Of a DNA stretch of 64,000 nt, positions 1 through 6,912 are shown piece after piece. This DNA is from DATFDN01 sp963767645. Lineage in GTDB: Bacteria; Pseudomonadota; Alphaproteobacteria; Acetobacterales; Acetobacteraceae. The stretch spans positions 186,001 through 250,000 of the forward strand of contig CAVYEW010000010.1 in NCBI GenBank assembly GCA_963767645.1. Reading direction: 5' to 3'. The translations under genes and the position numbers were made by a program. The notes under the pieces were generated by a model. It saw only the letters and a program-made list of their open reading frames with translations, ran no database searches and had not been told where the DNA came from. Within the stretch, counting starts at the first letter, position 1, and every line of letters starts with the position of its first letter.

Positions 1-384
1 GGCAACATCGTGACGGTCGAGCTCCAGGGAACCACTCCAGAGATCTGCGGTCAGTTTTCGTCGACGGCAAACAGCGATAGTTCGAAACCAAAGGATAGTG
101 GAGCCAGCGAGGGTAGCTCAAAGCCCAAAGGCAGCACGGCCAGGGACGACAAGTCGAAGCAGAAGAGCACCGACTCGAGGGTCGCAGGCAACCAAGCTCA
201 CAAGCCCCCTACGCGCGCACCCGTTGTCAGCACGGATCCTAATACCGGCCGTCCATGCGTGATGAAAGGTGCAGATCCGATGTTCATGGCGAAAGTAGAT
301 GCCCACGGAAAAGCGCAGAAGAACGCCAACGGCGACTGGTTGACCGAACTGCTTTCACAATGTCCGCAAGAGAGGCTTCAGTAG
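1..384 (+). CDS. C-terminal part of an unidentified Lys/Ser-rich protein (cut by window start)
   Basis: The reading frame is open from the first base, so the gene probably begins outside the window; a GTG at 10 could also serve as start. The visible 127 residues are hydrophilic, rich in Ser, Lys, Asp and Thr between about residues 20 and 75, and look disordered. A more ordered tail holds two cysteines. No family is recognised. The stop codon TAG (382-384) directly adjoins the left end of the IS5-type element, so the gene may end naturally here or have been shortened by the insertion. It does not resemble the MoxR fragment on the other side of the element, so the two flanks are not halves of one gene. 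Confidence 0.4.
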   Translation, partial: GNIVTVELQGTTPEICGQFSSTANSDSSKPKDSGASEGSSKPKGSTARDDKSKQKSTDSRVAGNQAHKPPTRAPVVSTDPNTGRPCVMKGADPMFMAKVDAHGKAQKNANGDWLTELLSQCPQERLQ

Positions 385-394
385 CTAAGGTCTG

Positions 395-820
395 TTAGAG
401 CTTGAGCCAGTCGGCTGTGGCGGCGAGGCAGAGGATCCCGAGGTAGGATCGGGCGGTCTTCTCATAGCGGGTGGCGATGGCCCGCCATTCCTTCAGGCGC
501 GCCCGTAGATTTTCGACGAGATGGCGGTTGGTGTAGATCCAAGACGGGCAGGCAACCGACGCTTCATGGCGCTTGGCCGGGATCGCCGGGCGCGCACCGA
601 TGTCCCAGATCATCTGCCGAAAACTGTAAGACGCGAGGCCCCGATCACCGACGACCCAGCCGGGCACATCGGGTAGGCACCCAAGCAGGCCCGGCGCGAG
701 CGGCAGTTCATGCGCCTGACCCGGTGCCAGCGCGAAGGCGATGGCGCGGCCGCGCCCGTCCGCGATCACGCAGGCCTTGGTGCCGTAGCCGCCGCGAGAG
801 CGGCCAAGCGCCTCGCGCAC
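395..820 (-). CDS. IS5-family transposase, OrfB (catalytic C-terminal part)
   Basis: This 141-residue frame continues the OrfA homology from about GRSRGGYGTKA onward. It contains the second catalytic Asp (VVGDRGLAS) and the Glu-containing helix near the C-terminus (RHLVENLRARLKEWRAIATR), characteristic of IS5 DDE transposases. It overlaps OrfA by about 110 bp. It probably lacks an independent translation signal and is made as an OrfA-OrfB fusion by frameshifting. A simple indel that inactivated the transposase cannot be excluded. It ends inside the left inverted repeat, as is common in this family. Confidence 0.82.
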   Translation of the reverse strand: MREALGRSRGGYGTKACVIADGRGRAIAFALAPGQAHELPLAPGLLGCLPDVPGWVVGDRGLASYSFRQMIWDIGARPAIPAKRHEASVACPSWIYTNRHLVENLRARLKEWRAIATRYEKTARSYLGILCLAATADWLKL

Positions 821-1196
821 ATCTCGCTCCGCGCTGTCGGCCCCCCTTTTTCGCGCCCGCCGCCTTCTGGTGCGCGCGAATGTTTGTGCCGTCGATGAAC
901 GTCATGCCGAGCGCGATCCCGCGTCGCTGCACCAGCTCAAACAGACGCTCCCAGACGCCCTGCTTCGCCCAGCGAATGAACATCTGCGCTGCCAGCCACC
1001 ACGGACCAAGCTCCGCCGGGATGCTGCGCCACTTCGCCCCGTTCTGATGCCGCCAGAAAATTGCCGAGATCGTCTGCCGCAAGTTCTTCGGAGGTGTCTT
1101 GCCGTGCGGCCGGACTTCCTCAATCAGCGGCTCCCAAACAGCCCAAGCCGCGTCCGTGAAAACCTCATTCCCATTCTCGTCCGCCATACCCACCAT
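708..1196 (-). CDS. IS5-family transposase, OrfA (N-terminal part)
   Basis: This 162-residue frame carries the N-terminal DUF4096-type region (DAAWAVWEPLIEE, then RHQNGAKWRSIP) and the first catalytic Asp in the motif FIDGTNIRAHQ. After the run AAAAAGGGGGG near 846-856 the protein homology leaves this frame and continues in OrfB; the last ~45 residues here are out-of-frame and Arg-rich. OrfB lies in the +1 (equivalently -2) frame relative to OrfA, and the A/G run is the likely shift site. Start at ATG 1196; ATG 1187 is an alternative. Confidence 0.82.
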   Translation of the reverse strand: MVGMADENGNEVFTDAAWAVWEPLIEEVRPHGKTPPKNLRQTISAIFWRHQNGAKWRSIPAELGPWWLAAQMFIRWAKQGVWERLFELVQRRGIALGMTFIDGTNIRAHQKAAGAKKGGRQRGARCARGAWPLSRRLRHQGLRDRGRARPRHRLRAGTGSGA

Positions 1197-1230
1197 ATGG
1201 GAACAGTGTTCAAGCTCTAACAGGCCTTAG

Positions 1231-1478
1231 GTGGCGCGCAGGTGGTCGCCTTCGTGCAGCGCCTGCGCGGCGAGGAGCTGTTCAAGCTGCCCGGCGTCGC
1301 CGAGACGATCGACTGGGCGAGCGCGCTGCGGCATCTGGATCAGGTCGAGCTGCAGCCTCAGACGGTCGAGCAGACCTTGGGGGTGTTGCTGAAGTATCAG
1401 GATGATATCGCCAAGCTGCGCGGGGCGGAGGCGGCGCGGCTGGTGGGCGAGGCGCGGCAGGCGGCAGAGGCGGCGTAG
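1231..1478 (+). pseudogene. coxD: C-terminal remnant of MoxR-family AAA+ ATPase (CoxD-like)
   Basis: From the first base after the IS right end the frame reads GGAQVVAFVQRLRGEEL, then LPGVAETIDWA and TLGVLLKYQDDI. These are the conserved C-terminal lid motifs of MoxR ATPases of the CoxD type. About 82 codons remain of an expected ~290; the Walker A, Walker B and sensor motifs are absent, and nothing on the far side of the IS supplies them. In CO-dehydrogenase loci CoxD works with CoxE, which is present at 4671, so this is the relic of the coxD-coxE pair. A GTG at 1242 could initiate a 78-residue peptide, but it could not bind ATP. Confidence 0.8.
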
Positions 1479-1547
1479 GGGCTGAGCCGCCTCCGCCGCG
1501 ATGGTTGCATCTGCCCAGGTAGCTGAACGCTGTTATTGCAAGGCTTG

Positions 1548-1583
1548 GATGATGCGCGTCGCGCCTGCACGACGCGCATCATC
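1548..1583. terminator. Strong hairpin between convergent genes
   Basis: A perfect 14-bp inverted repeat, GATGATGCGCGTCG and CGACGCGCATCATC, encloses an 8-base loop. It lies between the coxD remnant (plus strand) and the SMP-30-like gene (minus strand, ending at 1591). This is where a bidirectional terminator is expected. Neither side has a long T run, so Rho-independent function is not certain. Confidence 0.55.
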
Positions 1584-1590
1584 GATTAAG

Positions 1591-2700
1591 TCAGTGTTGA
1601 GCCGCCAGTCGCTTGCCGCCTGGTCCGATCAGCCCAGGGTAAGGCGCCTTGAACTTGTAGATGGTTCCGCTGACGGCTCCTTCCATGTAGATATACTGGT
1701 TATTCTCGCCCCCGAATGCGAAATTCGTGGCTGACTGATCGCCGTTCGGCAACGGCACGTAGCCAACGATAAAGCCGCGCGGATCGTATTCGATGATTCC
1801 GCCGATGCCGCATGCCGCCCAGAGATTCCCATGCACATCGTAGTGGATGCCGTCAGGTCCACCGTTGCCGGGGTTGTAGCTTCCGGCGGTGGCGAAGAAG
1901 AACGTCGTGTGCGATGGATCATTGGCACATTGGGTACAAGCCGGATTCGGCCCTTTCAGGAACGAATAGTAGAGCATCCGGTTGGAGGCGTAGTCGGCGA
2001 CGGCCAGGGTGCTGTCATCCGGCGACACCGCGATTCCGTTCGGAAAACTGCCGGTCGATATGATGCGCCGTAGAATTCCGTCCTTGGAATATTGATACAC
2101 GGCACCGGCCTGATCCACCACGTCCGGACCGGGCCCCGTGCCCCATGGGTCGGTGAAATACAGATTGCCCTCTGCGTCAAAGTCGAGATCGTTCGGACCC
2201 TTGAAGAGCTCGTTGTGGAATGTCGAGACGAGCGAACTCACTTTCTTGGTCTGCGGATCATAGAGGAGAATGCCAAGATGGCGCGTTGTGACGTAAAGCT
2301 TGCCGTCATGCCAGCGGGTGCCCTGGGGCTCGCATGCTGGACCGAGATCCCCTTGCGAGTTGCAGTTAAATCCGGGGACAAGCTTCCCATCAGGCGTCAG
2401 GTAGGACACCCATCCGCTGCCGATCGCGACGAACCAGAAATTGCCATCGTTGTCGAATGCGCCGCCCTCCAGGAAGTTGCCCTGCGGCTGGTCGTGAATG
2501 TCCGCAAACAGAGAAACCGGGCCAATACCCGGAGGTGGGGGCGGAAGACCCCAAGGCTGTACTTGCTCAGGTGCGGGAGGACCCGCCAGAGGCGGTGTGG
2601 GTGCGGACTGAGCCTGCGCCGACGCGGTGTTTGCTGTTATCAAAGAACCCGCAAACGCAAGCGAAAGCGCACAGGCAGTGCTTGTCAACTTAGAAGACAT
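1591..2700 (-). CDS. Exported SMP-30/gluconolactonase-like beta-propeller protein
   Basis: About 369 residues. An N-terminal signal peptide (positive MSSKL, hydrophobic core, cleavage near TASAQA) is followed by a Pro/Ala-rich linker and repeated propeller blades with motifs such as FDNDGNFWFVA, NDLDFDAEGNLYFTDP, PNGIAVSPD and GIHYDVHGNLWAA. These are typical of the SMP-30/gluconolactonase/strictosidine-synthase-like six-bladed propellers, which often bind a metal and hydrolyse lactones or esters. The substrate cannot be told. Start: the frame extends 22 codons upstream, but ATG 2700 has a GGGGGAA ribosome site and immediately precedes the signal peptide. The adjacent minus-strand gene (2891-4015) encodes another exported propeller, suggesting a related pair. 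Both interrupt the plus-strand cox-type operon. Confidence 0.75.
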   Translation of the reverse strand: MSSKLTSTACALSLAFAGSLITANTASAQAQSAPTPPLAGPPAPEQVQPWGLPPPPPGIGPVSLFADIHDQPQGNFLEGGAFDNDGNFWFVAIGSGWVSYLTPDGKLVPGFNCNSQGDLGPACEPQGTRWHDGKLYVTTRHLGILLYDPQTKKVSSLVSTFHNELFKGPNDLDFDAEGNLYFTDPWGTGPGPDVVDQAGAVYQYSKDGILRRIISTGSFPNGIAVSPDDSTLAVADYASNRMLYYSFLKGPNPACTQCANDPSHTTFFFATAGSYNPGNGGPDGIHYDVHGNLWAACGIGGIIEYDPRGFIVGYVPLPNGDQSATNFAFGGENNQYIYMEGAVSGTIYKFKAPYPGLIGPGGKRLAAQH

Positions 2701-2890
2701 GACGGTTCCCCCGATGCATCTGCGCTGCGCTCTATGTCTTTGCGCTGCGTCTCCGGCATCGGTCACGGATTAGAAATCTCGCCGGAGTTGCTGTCAACCG
2801 GCTGCCCGGCAGGCTAGTCGCGAACTCAATGACCCGAGCGGTGCGGCAACGGACAACTCGCGTCTCTTGACGGATAGTTGCAAATTCTAC

Positions 2891-4015
2891 CTACTGAGAC
2901 GGCCGGAATCGAAACAGCTCGGTATGCGTAACCCCAGGCCCCTGCCACATCTTCATCTCCGGAATGTGCGAGGCGGTGACGTAGATCGCGCCGTCCGGTC
3001 CCTCGGCCATGCTGTCGGGCCAGAGCAGCCGCGGGTCCTGCACCTGGACCGAGAAGCTCTGGTCGCTCTCAAGCCGCTTGACCGCGTTGTCCTCGTCGCT
3101 GGTCAGATAGAGCGCGCCGTTCCGCGCCAGCCAATAGCCGTCCGCGACGAACGTGTTCACGACGGTCTCGACCGCCGCGCCTTGCTGCGCCGGCGATAGG
3201 CTCGGGTTGAACAGCACCGCGAGCGGCGCCCGGTACATAACGGTCCCCGTGGTCGCCTGCCAATAGACGTATTCCCCCGCCTGATCGACGACCAGGCCGT
3301 CAGCGGAGAAATGCGGCGGCTGCCCATCCAGCATGCGAAGCTGCCGGCCGTTCACCGTGATGACCACGTTCTTCTGAAACTGCGTGCTCGGGTGTCCGTC
3401 GAGCACGCGACGCGCCTGCCCCGATGCCACGTCGAGGACGATCAGCGAGCCGGGCTGGCCGGAATTGGTGATCACCGCCGACTTCCCATCCGGGGTGAAC
3501 CGGATGTCGTTCAGGTAGGTGCCTTGCCGCGCCACCGTCCGGTCGAAATGATACACCGCGACCACCTGGTTGCTGGCGACATCGATCCGCACCGCCTTGG
3601 GGCCGCCGGGAACGATGAAGGTGAGCCCCGGCGCCGCGGGGTCCAGCACCCATAGATAGCCCGCCGGGTCGAACGTGACGCTCTGGACGCAGACGAAGCG
3701 CTGCTCCGGTTGGGATGGGTCCGCATCGCGATAGGCATTCCACGCCGCATTCGGATAGGGGGTGAGCCCGCCATCCGAACCGACTTCCGCGACCGAGATC
3801 GGGACATCCTCCTCCCATCGCGGGAAGTTGACGAACATGCGCCCGTCCGGTCCCACTGCGACGCCAGTCACCTGCCTGGGCTCGGTGAATGTCGCGACCA
3901 GCTCGAGCACGGACGGCCCGCCCTGCGCGCGGGCACGGCCGAGGCTCGCGGCGCCTGCCGCGAATGCCGCGCTGCCAAGCAGTACAGCGCGTCGGTTCGC
4001 CAGGACATCGGGCAT
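2891..4015 (-). CDS. Exported MRJP/Yellow-like beta-propeller protein
   Basis: 374 residues with a Tat-like signal (NRRAVLLGSAAFAAGAAS, cleavage near RARAQG), so export in folded form is likely. The body resembles the major-royal-jelly/Yellow-related propeller family: TGVAVGPDGRMFVNFPRW near the N-terminus, LNDIRFTPDGKSAVITNS in the middle, and WPDSMAEGPDGAIYVTAS near the end. Bacterial members are periplasmic and mostly of unknown substrate; some are annotated as gluconolactonase-like. It lies about 190 bp upstream of the SMP-30-like gene on the same strand, possibly one transcript. ATG 4015 places the twin-Arg motif at residues 8-9, as expected. Confidence 0.72.
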   Translation of the reverse strand: MPDVLANRRAVLLGSAAFAAGAASLGRARAQGGPSVLELVATFTEPRQVTGVAVGPDGRMFVNFPRWEEDVPISVAEVGSDGGLTPYPNAAWNAYRDADPSQPEQRFVCVQSVTFDPAGYLWVLDPAAPGLTFIVPGGPKAVRIDVASNQVVAVYHFDRTVARQGTYLNDIRFTPDGKSAVITNSGQPGSLIVLDVASGQARRVLDGHPSTQFQKNVVITVNGRQLRMLDGQPPHFSADGLVVDQAGEYVYWQATTGTVMYRAPLAVLFNPSLSPAQQGAAVETVVNTFVADGYWLARNGALYLTSDEDNAVKRLESDQSFSVQVQDPRLLWPDSMAEGPDGAIYVTASHIPEMKMWQGPGVTHTELFRFRPSQ

Positions 4016-4130
4016 TTGACAGGTTCCGGAGCAGAAAGGTTCGAGGGTAAAGCATTCCGTCGCCCCTGGTTCCGGCTTTCGCCAGAATGTTAGGCGCCAG
4101 TGGCATCGCCTGGACAGGCGGAAGCATTGT

Positions 4131-4144
4131 TATCATATCTGATA
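4131..4144. promoter_or_regulatory. Candidate antitoxin operator palindrome
   Basis: TATCATATCTGATA has perfect 5-base arms (TATCA/TGATA) around a 4-base centre. It begins 32 bp before the antitoxin ATG at 4163. Ribbon-helix-helix antitoxins of the FitA/VapB type usually repress their own promoter through such short palindromes. No experiment-like support is visible beyond symmetry and position. Confidence 0.4.
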
Positions 4145-4162
4145 GCGATCGAGGAGCGCGCG

Positions 4163-4414
4163 ATGGGTCAGCTTTTGGTGCGAGACGTCAACGACCGAGT
4201 AATCATCTCTCTGAAGCGGCGCGCGCAGCGCAACGGTCGCTCCGTCGAGGCAGAGCATCGCGCCATCCTGGAGGACGTGCTCGGCGTGCGTATGGAAACG
4301 TTCGCCGAGCGTGGCGCCCGCTTGCGGGCCGAGATACCTCCGAGCACGCTGAACAGCACCGATCTCATCCGGGAAGACCGGGACCGCGACTACGGCTATT
4401 TCCCCGATCCGTGA
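4163..4414 (+). CDS. FitA-like ribbon-helix-helix antitoxin
   Basis: 83 residues. The N-terminus MGQLLVRDVNDRVIISLKRR followed by AQRNGRSVEAEHRAILEDVL is the standard FitA/VapB RHH DNA-binding fold: a beta strand, then two helices with the conserved Arg-Ser-x-Glu turn. The C-terminal part is a charged, probably disordered toxin-binding tail. ATG 4163 has a GAGGAG ribosome site; the longer frame from 4100 lacks one. The stop overlaps the GTG start of the adjacent PIN gene by four bases, the usual antitoxin-toxin coupling. The partner toxin is internally deleted, so this may now be an orphan antitoxin. Confidence 0.8.
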   Translation: MGQLLVRDVNDRVIISLKRRAQRNGRSVEAEHRAILEDVLGVRMETFAERGARLRAEIPPSTLNSTDLIREDRDRDYGYFPDP

Positions 4415-4674
4415 ACGCGGCGGTCATCGACGCATCCGTGGCGATCAAATGGGTTGTCGCTCCGGTGAAAGCGGTGCTCCTGGCCGAGCTGATCGAGCGG
4501 GCGATGAACCTTGCGATCCGGCTTCGGATCACGGTGCATGACTCGCTCTACGCCGCCCTTGCCGAGGCACGTCGCATTCCGTTTGTCAGCGATGACCGGG
4601 AGCTTTTGAGGCGCATGGCGTCCGAGCGGACGCTCGCGCCTTTTGCTCAACCCGTTGGCGACTTGCCGCCATGA
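4411..4674 (+). pseudogene. vapC: VapC-type PIN toxin with central deletion
   Basis: The frame from GTG 4411 gives 87 residues against about 130-140 for normal VapC. The start (MNAAVIDASVAIKWVV) carries the first catalytic Asp. The end (ITVHDSLYAALAEAR, then VSDDRELLRRM) carries the third and fourth acidic positions. Between them, about 45-50 residues are missing, including the helix with the conserved Glu. The reading frame is preserved across the deletion. Without the second acidic residue and the core helices the nuclease should be inactive. The stop overlaps the coxE start (ATGA at 4671). Confidence 0.7.
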
Positions 4675-5870
4675 CCCTCCTCGCGGCCAACGTCATGCAG
4701 TTCGCGCGCCTGCTGCGCCGCGCGGGATTGCCGGTAAGCCCGTCCGAAGCCAGGGGCGGGCTGCGGGCGCTCACCCTGATCGACATCGGCAGCCGCAGCG
4801 AAGTGCGGACCGCGCTGCGCGCCGCCATGCTGCATCGCCACGAGCACCAGGAGGTGTTCGACGCCGCCTTCGACCTGTTCTGGCGCGACCCGGCCGCGGC
4901 CCAGCACGCGGCGGCGATGGGCATGCTTGCTCCGAGGAAGGAGCTGTCCCGCGACAAGCCGCCGCCTGCCGCACGTCGTGTCGCCGAAGCCTTCCAGCCG
5001 CCGCGCGACCGTCCGCTTCGCCCCGACGAGAAGCCGCCGCAGATCGATGTCGCGCTGACCGCGAGCGAACGCGAGCGGCTGCAGGTGATGGATTTCGAGG
5101 CGATGAGCGCCGCCGAGATCGAAGCCGCCAAGCGCGAGATCAAACGCCTGGTCCTGCCGCTTCAGCACCAGCCGACGCGGCGGCTGCGCCCCGATCCGCT
5201 CGGGCCGAGCTTTGACCTGCGGCGCACCATCCGCGCCAGCCTCCGTCAGGGAGGAGAGATCTTCGACATCGCCCGTTCCCGCCGCATCACGCGCCCGCCG
5301 CCTCTGGTCGTTCTTTGCGACATCTCCGGCTCGATGGCGCGCTACGCACAGATTCTGCTGCATTTTCTGCATGCCGTGACCAACGACCGCGACCGGGTCC
5401 ACGCCTTCCTGTTCGGCACGCGCCTGACCAACATCACCCGCCAGCTCCGTCACCGTGATCCCGAGATCGCGTTCCAGCTGGTGGCCCACATCGTCCCCGA
5501 CTGGTCGGGCGGCACCCGCATCGGCGAGGCGGTCGCCGCGTTCAACCGAGACTGGGCGCGTCGCGTGCTGGGCCAGGGCGCCATCGTGCTGCTGATCACC
5601 GACGGGCTCGACCGGCCGCGTGAGCAGGACGCGGGGCGGAGCCTTGCGGAGAGCATGGACCGGCTGCACCGCTCCTGCCGGCGCCTGATCTGGCTCAACC
5701 CGCTGTTGCGCTGGGAGGGGTTCGAGCCAAAATCCCAGGGCATCCGGGCGATGCTGCCGCATGTCGACGAGTTCCGGCCGGTCCACAACCTGGCCAGCCT
5801 GCGCACGCTGGTCGACCTGCTCTCCCGTCCCGAGCCAAGCCGGGTGAGGATCGAAAGGATTGCGTCATGA
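4671..5870 (+). CDS. coxE: CoxE-type vWA-domain maturation protein
   Basis: 399 residues. The N-terminal half (residues 1-190) is an alpha-helical and charged CoxE region. The C-terminal von Willebrand A domain shows the MIDAS motif DISGSM at about residue 217, with a later TDGLD. In carboxydotrophs CoxE acts with the MoxR ATPase CoxD in assembling the active-site metal cluster of the Mo-hydroxylase. Here the ATPase is only a remnant 3 kb upstream, so the usual partner is missing unless encoded elsewhere. Its stop overlaps the next gene by four bases (ATGA at 5867), beginning a tightly coupled maturation operon. The enzyme's structural subunits are not in the window. Confidence 0.87.
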   Translation: MTLLAANVMQFARLLRRAGLPVSPSEARGGLRALTLIDIGSRSEVRTALRAAMLHRHEHQEVFDAAFDLFWRDPAAAQHAAAMGMLAPRKELSRDKPPPAARRVAEAFQPPRDRPLRPDEKPPQIDVALTASERERLQVMDFEAMSAAEIEAAKREIKRLVLPLQHQPTRRLRPDPLGPSFDLRRTIRASLRQGGEIFDIARSRRITRPPPLVVLCDISGSMARYAQILLHFLHAVTNDRDRVHAFLFGTRLTNITRQLRHRDPEIAFQLVAHIVPDWSGGTRIGEAVAAFNRDWARRVLGQGAIVLLITDGLDRPREQDAGRSLAESMDRLHRSCRRLIWLNPLLRWEGFEPKSQGIRAMLPHVDEFRPVHNLASLRTLVDLLSRPEPSRVRIERIAS

Positions 5871-6205
5871 ATGCTTTAACTTCAATGGGCGAGACCGAGG
5901 ACGTGCTGGGCCAGGCGGCCTCCTGGCGCGTAGCCGGCGAGGATGTCGCGCTCGCCACCGTCACCGAGACCTGGGGCAGCTCGCCCCGCCCGGCGGGCAG
6001 CCAGATGGCGGTGACGAAGTCGGGCAAGATGGCGGGCTCGGTCTCCGGCGGCTGCATCGAGGGCGCGGTCGCCGATGCCGCCATGCGGACCATCGAGACG
6101 GGAGCGCCGCAGCTCCTCGATTTCGGCGTGACCAACGAGCGCGCCTGGGAGGTCGGGCTCGCCTGCGGCGGCAAGGTGAAGGTGTTCGTGGAGAAGCTTC
6201 TGTGA
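5867..6205 (+). CDS. XdhC/CoxI-family protein, N-terminal-domain type
   Basis: 112 residues forming just the XdhC_CoxI domain: TVTETWGSSPRPAGSQM, GSVSGGCIEGAV and LACGGKVKVFVE, including the conserved Gly-Gly-Cys and Cys-Gly-Gly motifs. XdhC proteins bind and insert or sulfurate the molybdenum cofactor of xanthine-dehydrogenase-type enzymes. Single-domain versions are normal where the Rossmann half is a separate gene, and that gene follows here with overlap at 6202. ATG 5867 overlaps the coxE stop. Confidence 0.85.
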   Translation: MNALTSMGETEDVLGQAASWRVAGEDVALATVTETWGSSPRPAGSQMAVTKSGKMAGSVSGGCIEGAVADAAMRTIETGAPQLLDFGVTNERAWEVGLACGGKVKVFVEKLL

Positions 6206-6912
6206 CGCCGGAGACCCTCGCCGCGCTGGCCGAGGCGCGGCGGGAGAAGCGGCCGGTCGTCCTTGCCACCCGTCTGTCGGACGGAGCGCAGCACCTGCTG
6301 CCCGACCCGGCGCAGGGGGCCGAATTGAACGCGGCGGCCGACGCCGCCTTGCGTGACGATGAGAGCCGGACGGTTCAGGCCGGCGGCTCTGCCTGGTTCC
6401 TGCAGGCGCATAACCCGCCCTTGCGGCTGATCGTGGTGGGCGCGGTGCATATCGCCCAGGCGCTGGTCCCGTTCGCGAGCGGGGTCGGCTTCGCCGTTAC
6501 CGTGGTCGATCCGCGCCGCGCCTTCGCCTCCGACGAGCGCTTCCCGGATGTCGCCATCCGCGCCGACTGGCCCGACGAGGCGCTGGACGCACTGCGCCCG
6601 GATGCGCGCACCGCCGTGGTGACGTTGACCCACGATCCGAAGCTCGACGACCCGGCGCTGGATCGGGCGCTGCACTCGAATGCGTTCTATATCGGCTCGC
6701 TCGGCTCGCGCCGCACCCATGCCGCGCGGCTCAAGCGCCTGCGCGAGCTTGGCCATGACGACGCCGCGATGGCGCGCATACGCGGGCCCGTGGGACTCGA
6801 TCTGGAGGCGGTGACGGCGCCGGAGATCGCGCTGTCGATCGTGGCGGAACTCGTCGCGGTGCGTCGCGGCTCCCCGCTGGCGGCCGCACGGCCGGCACGG
6901 CAGGCGGCATGA
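6202..6912 (+). CDS. XdhC-family protein, Rossmann-domain type
   Basis: From GTG 6202 (overlapping the preceding TGA by four bases) this gives 236 residues. It holds an N-terminal piece of XdhC character and the XdhC C-terminal Rossmann domain: LIVVGAVHIAQAL as the nucleotide-binding loop, VTVVDPRRAFASDERF, THDPKLDDPAL and YIGSLGSRRTHAARLKRL. The glycine-rich loop reads GAVHIAQ rather than a full GxGxxG, as in many relatives. With the preceding protein it makes up one complete XdhC/CoxF function in Mo-cofactor delivery. The frame is open upstream to 5860, but that part overlaps the previous gene. Confidence 0.85.
   Translation: MTPETLAALAEARREKRPVVLATRLSDGAQHLLPDPAQGAELNAAADAALRDDESRTVQAGGSAWFLQAHNPPLRLIVVGAVHIAQALVPFASGVGFAVTVVDPRRAFASDERFPDVAIRADWPDEALDALRPDARTAVVTLTHDPKLDDPALDRALHSNAFYIGSLGSRRTHAARLKRLRELGHDDAAMARIRGPVGLDLEAVTAPEIALSIVAELVAVRRGSPLAAARPARQAA

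Larger units (their letters stand above)
385..1230 (-). mobile_element. IS5-family insertion sequence (IS427-like), about 846 bp
   Basis: The element is bounded by near-perfect terminal inverted repeats: CTAAGGTCTGTTAGAGC begins at 385, and the reverse complement of 1210-1230 reads CTAAGGCCTGTTAGAGC. About 20 of 21 positions match. If the outermost CTA/TAG is excluded, a TA dinucleotide is present at both ends (386-387 and 1228-1229) as a possible target duplication. Inside lie two overlapping minus-strand frames encoding a DDE transposase, the usual layout of the IS427 group. The left flank is the stop codon of an unrelated ORF and the right flank is the middle of a MoxR-type ATPase gene. 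The insertion therefore seems to have been accompanied by loss of the 5' part of that gene. Confidence 0.88.

Noticed and set aside
10..1478. The ORF before the IS element and the MoxR fragment after it as two halves of one gene
   Set aside because: The left ORF is Lys/Ser-rich and does not resemble any part of a MoxR ATPase.
4647..5786. Long minus-strand frame across coxE
   Set aside because: It is a composition shadow in GC-rich DNA; the plus-strand CoxE has a clear domain and motifs.
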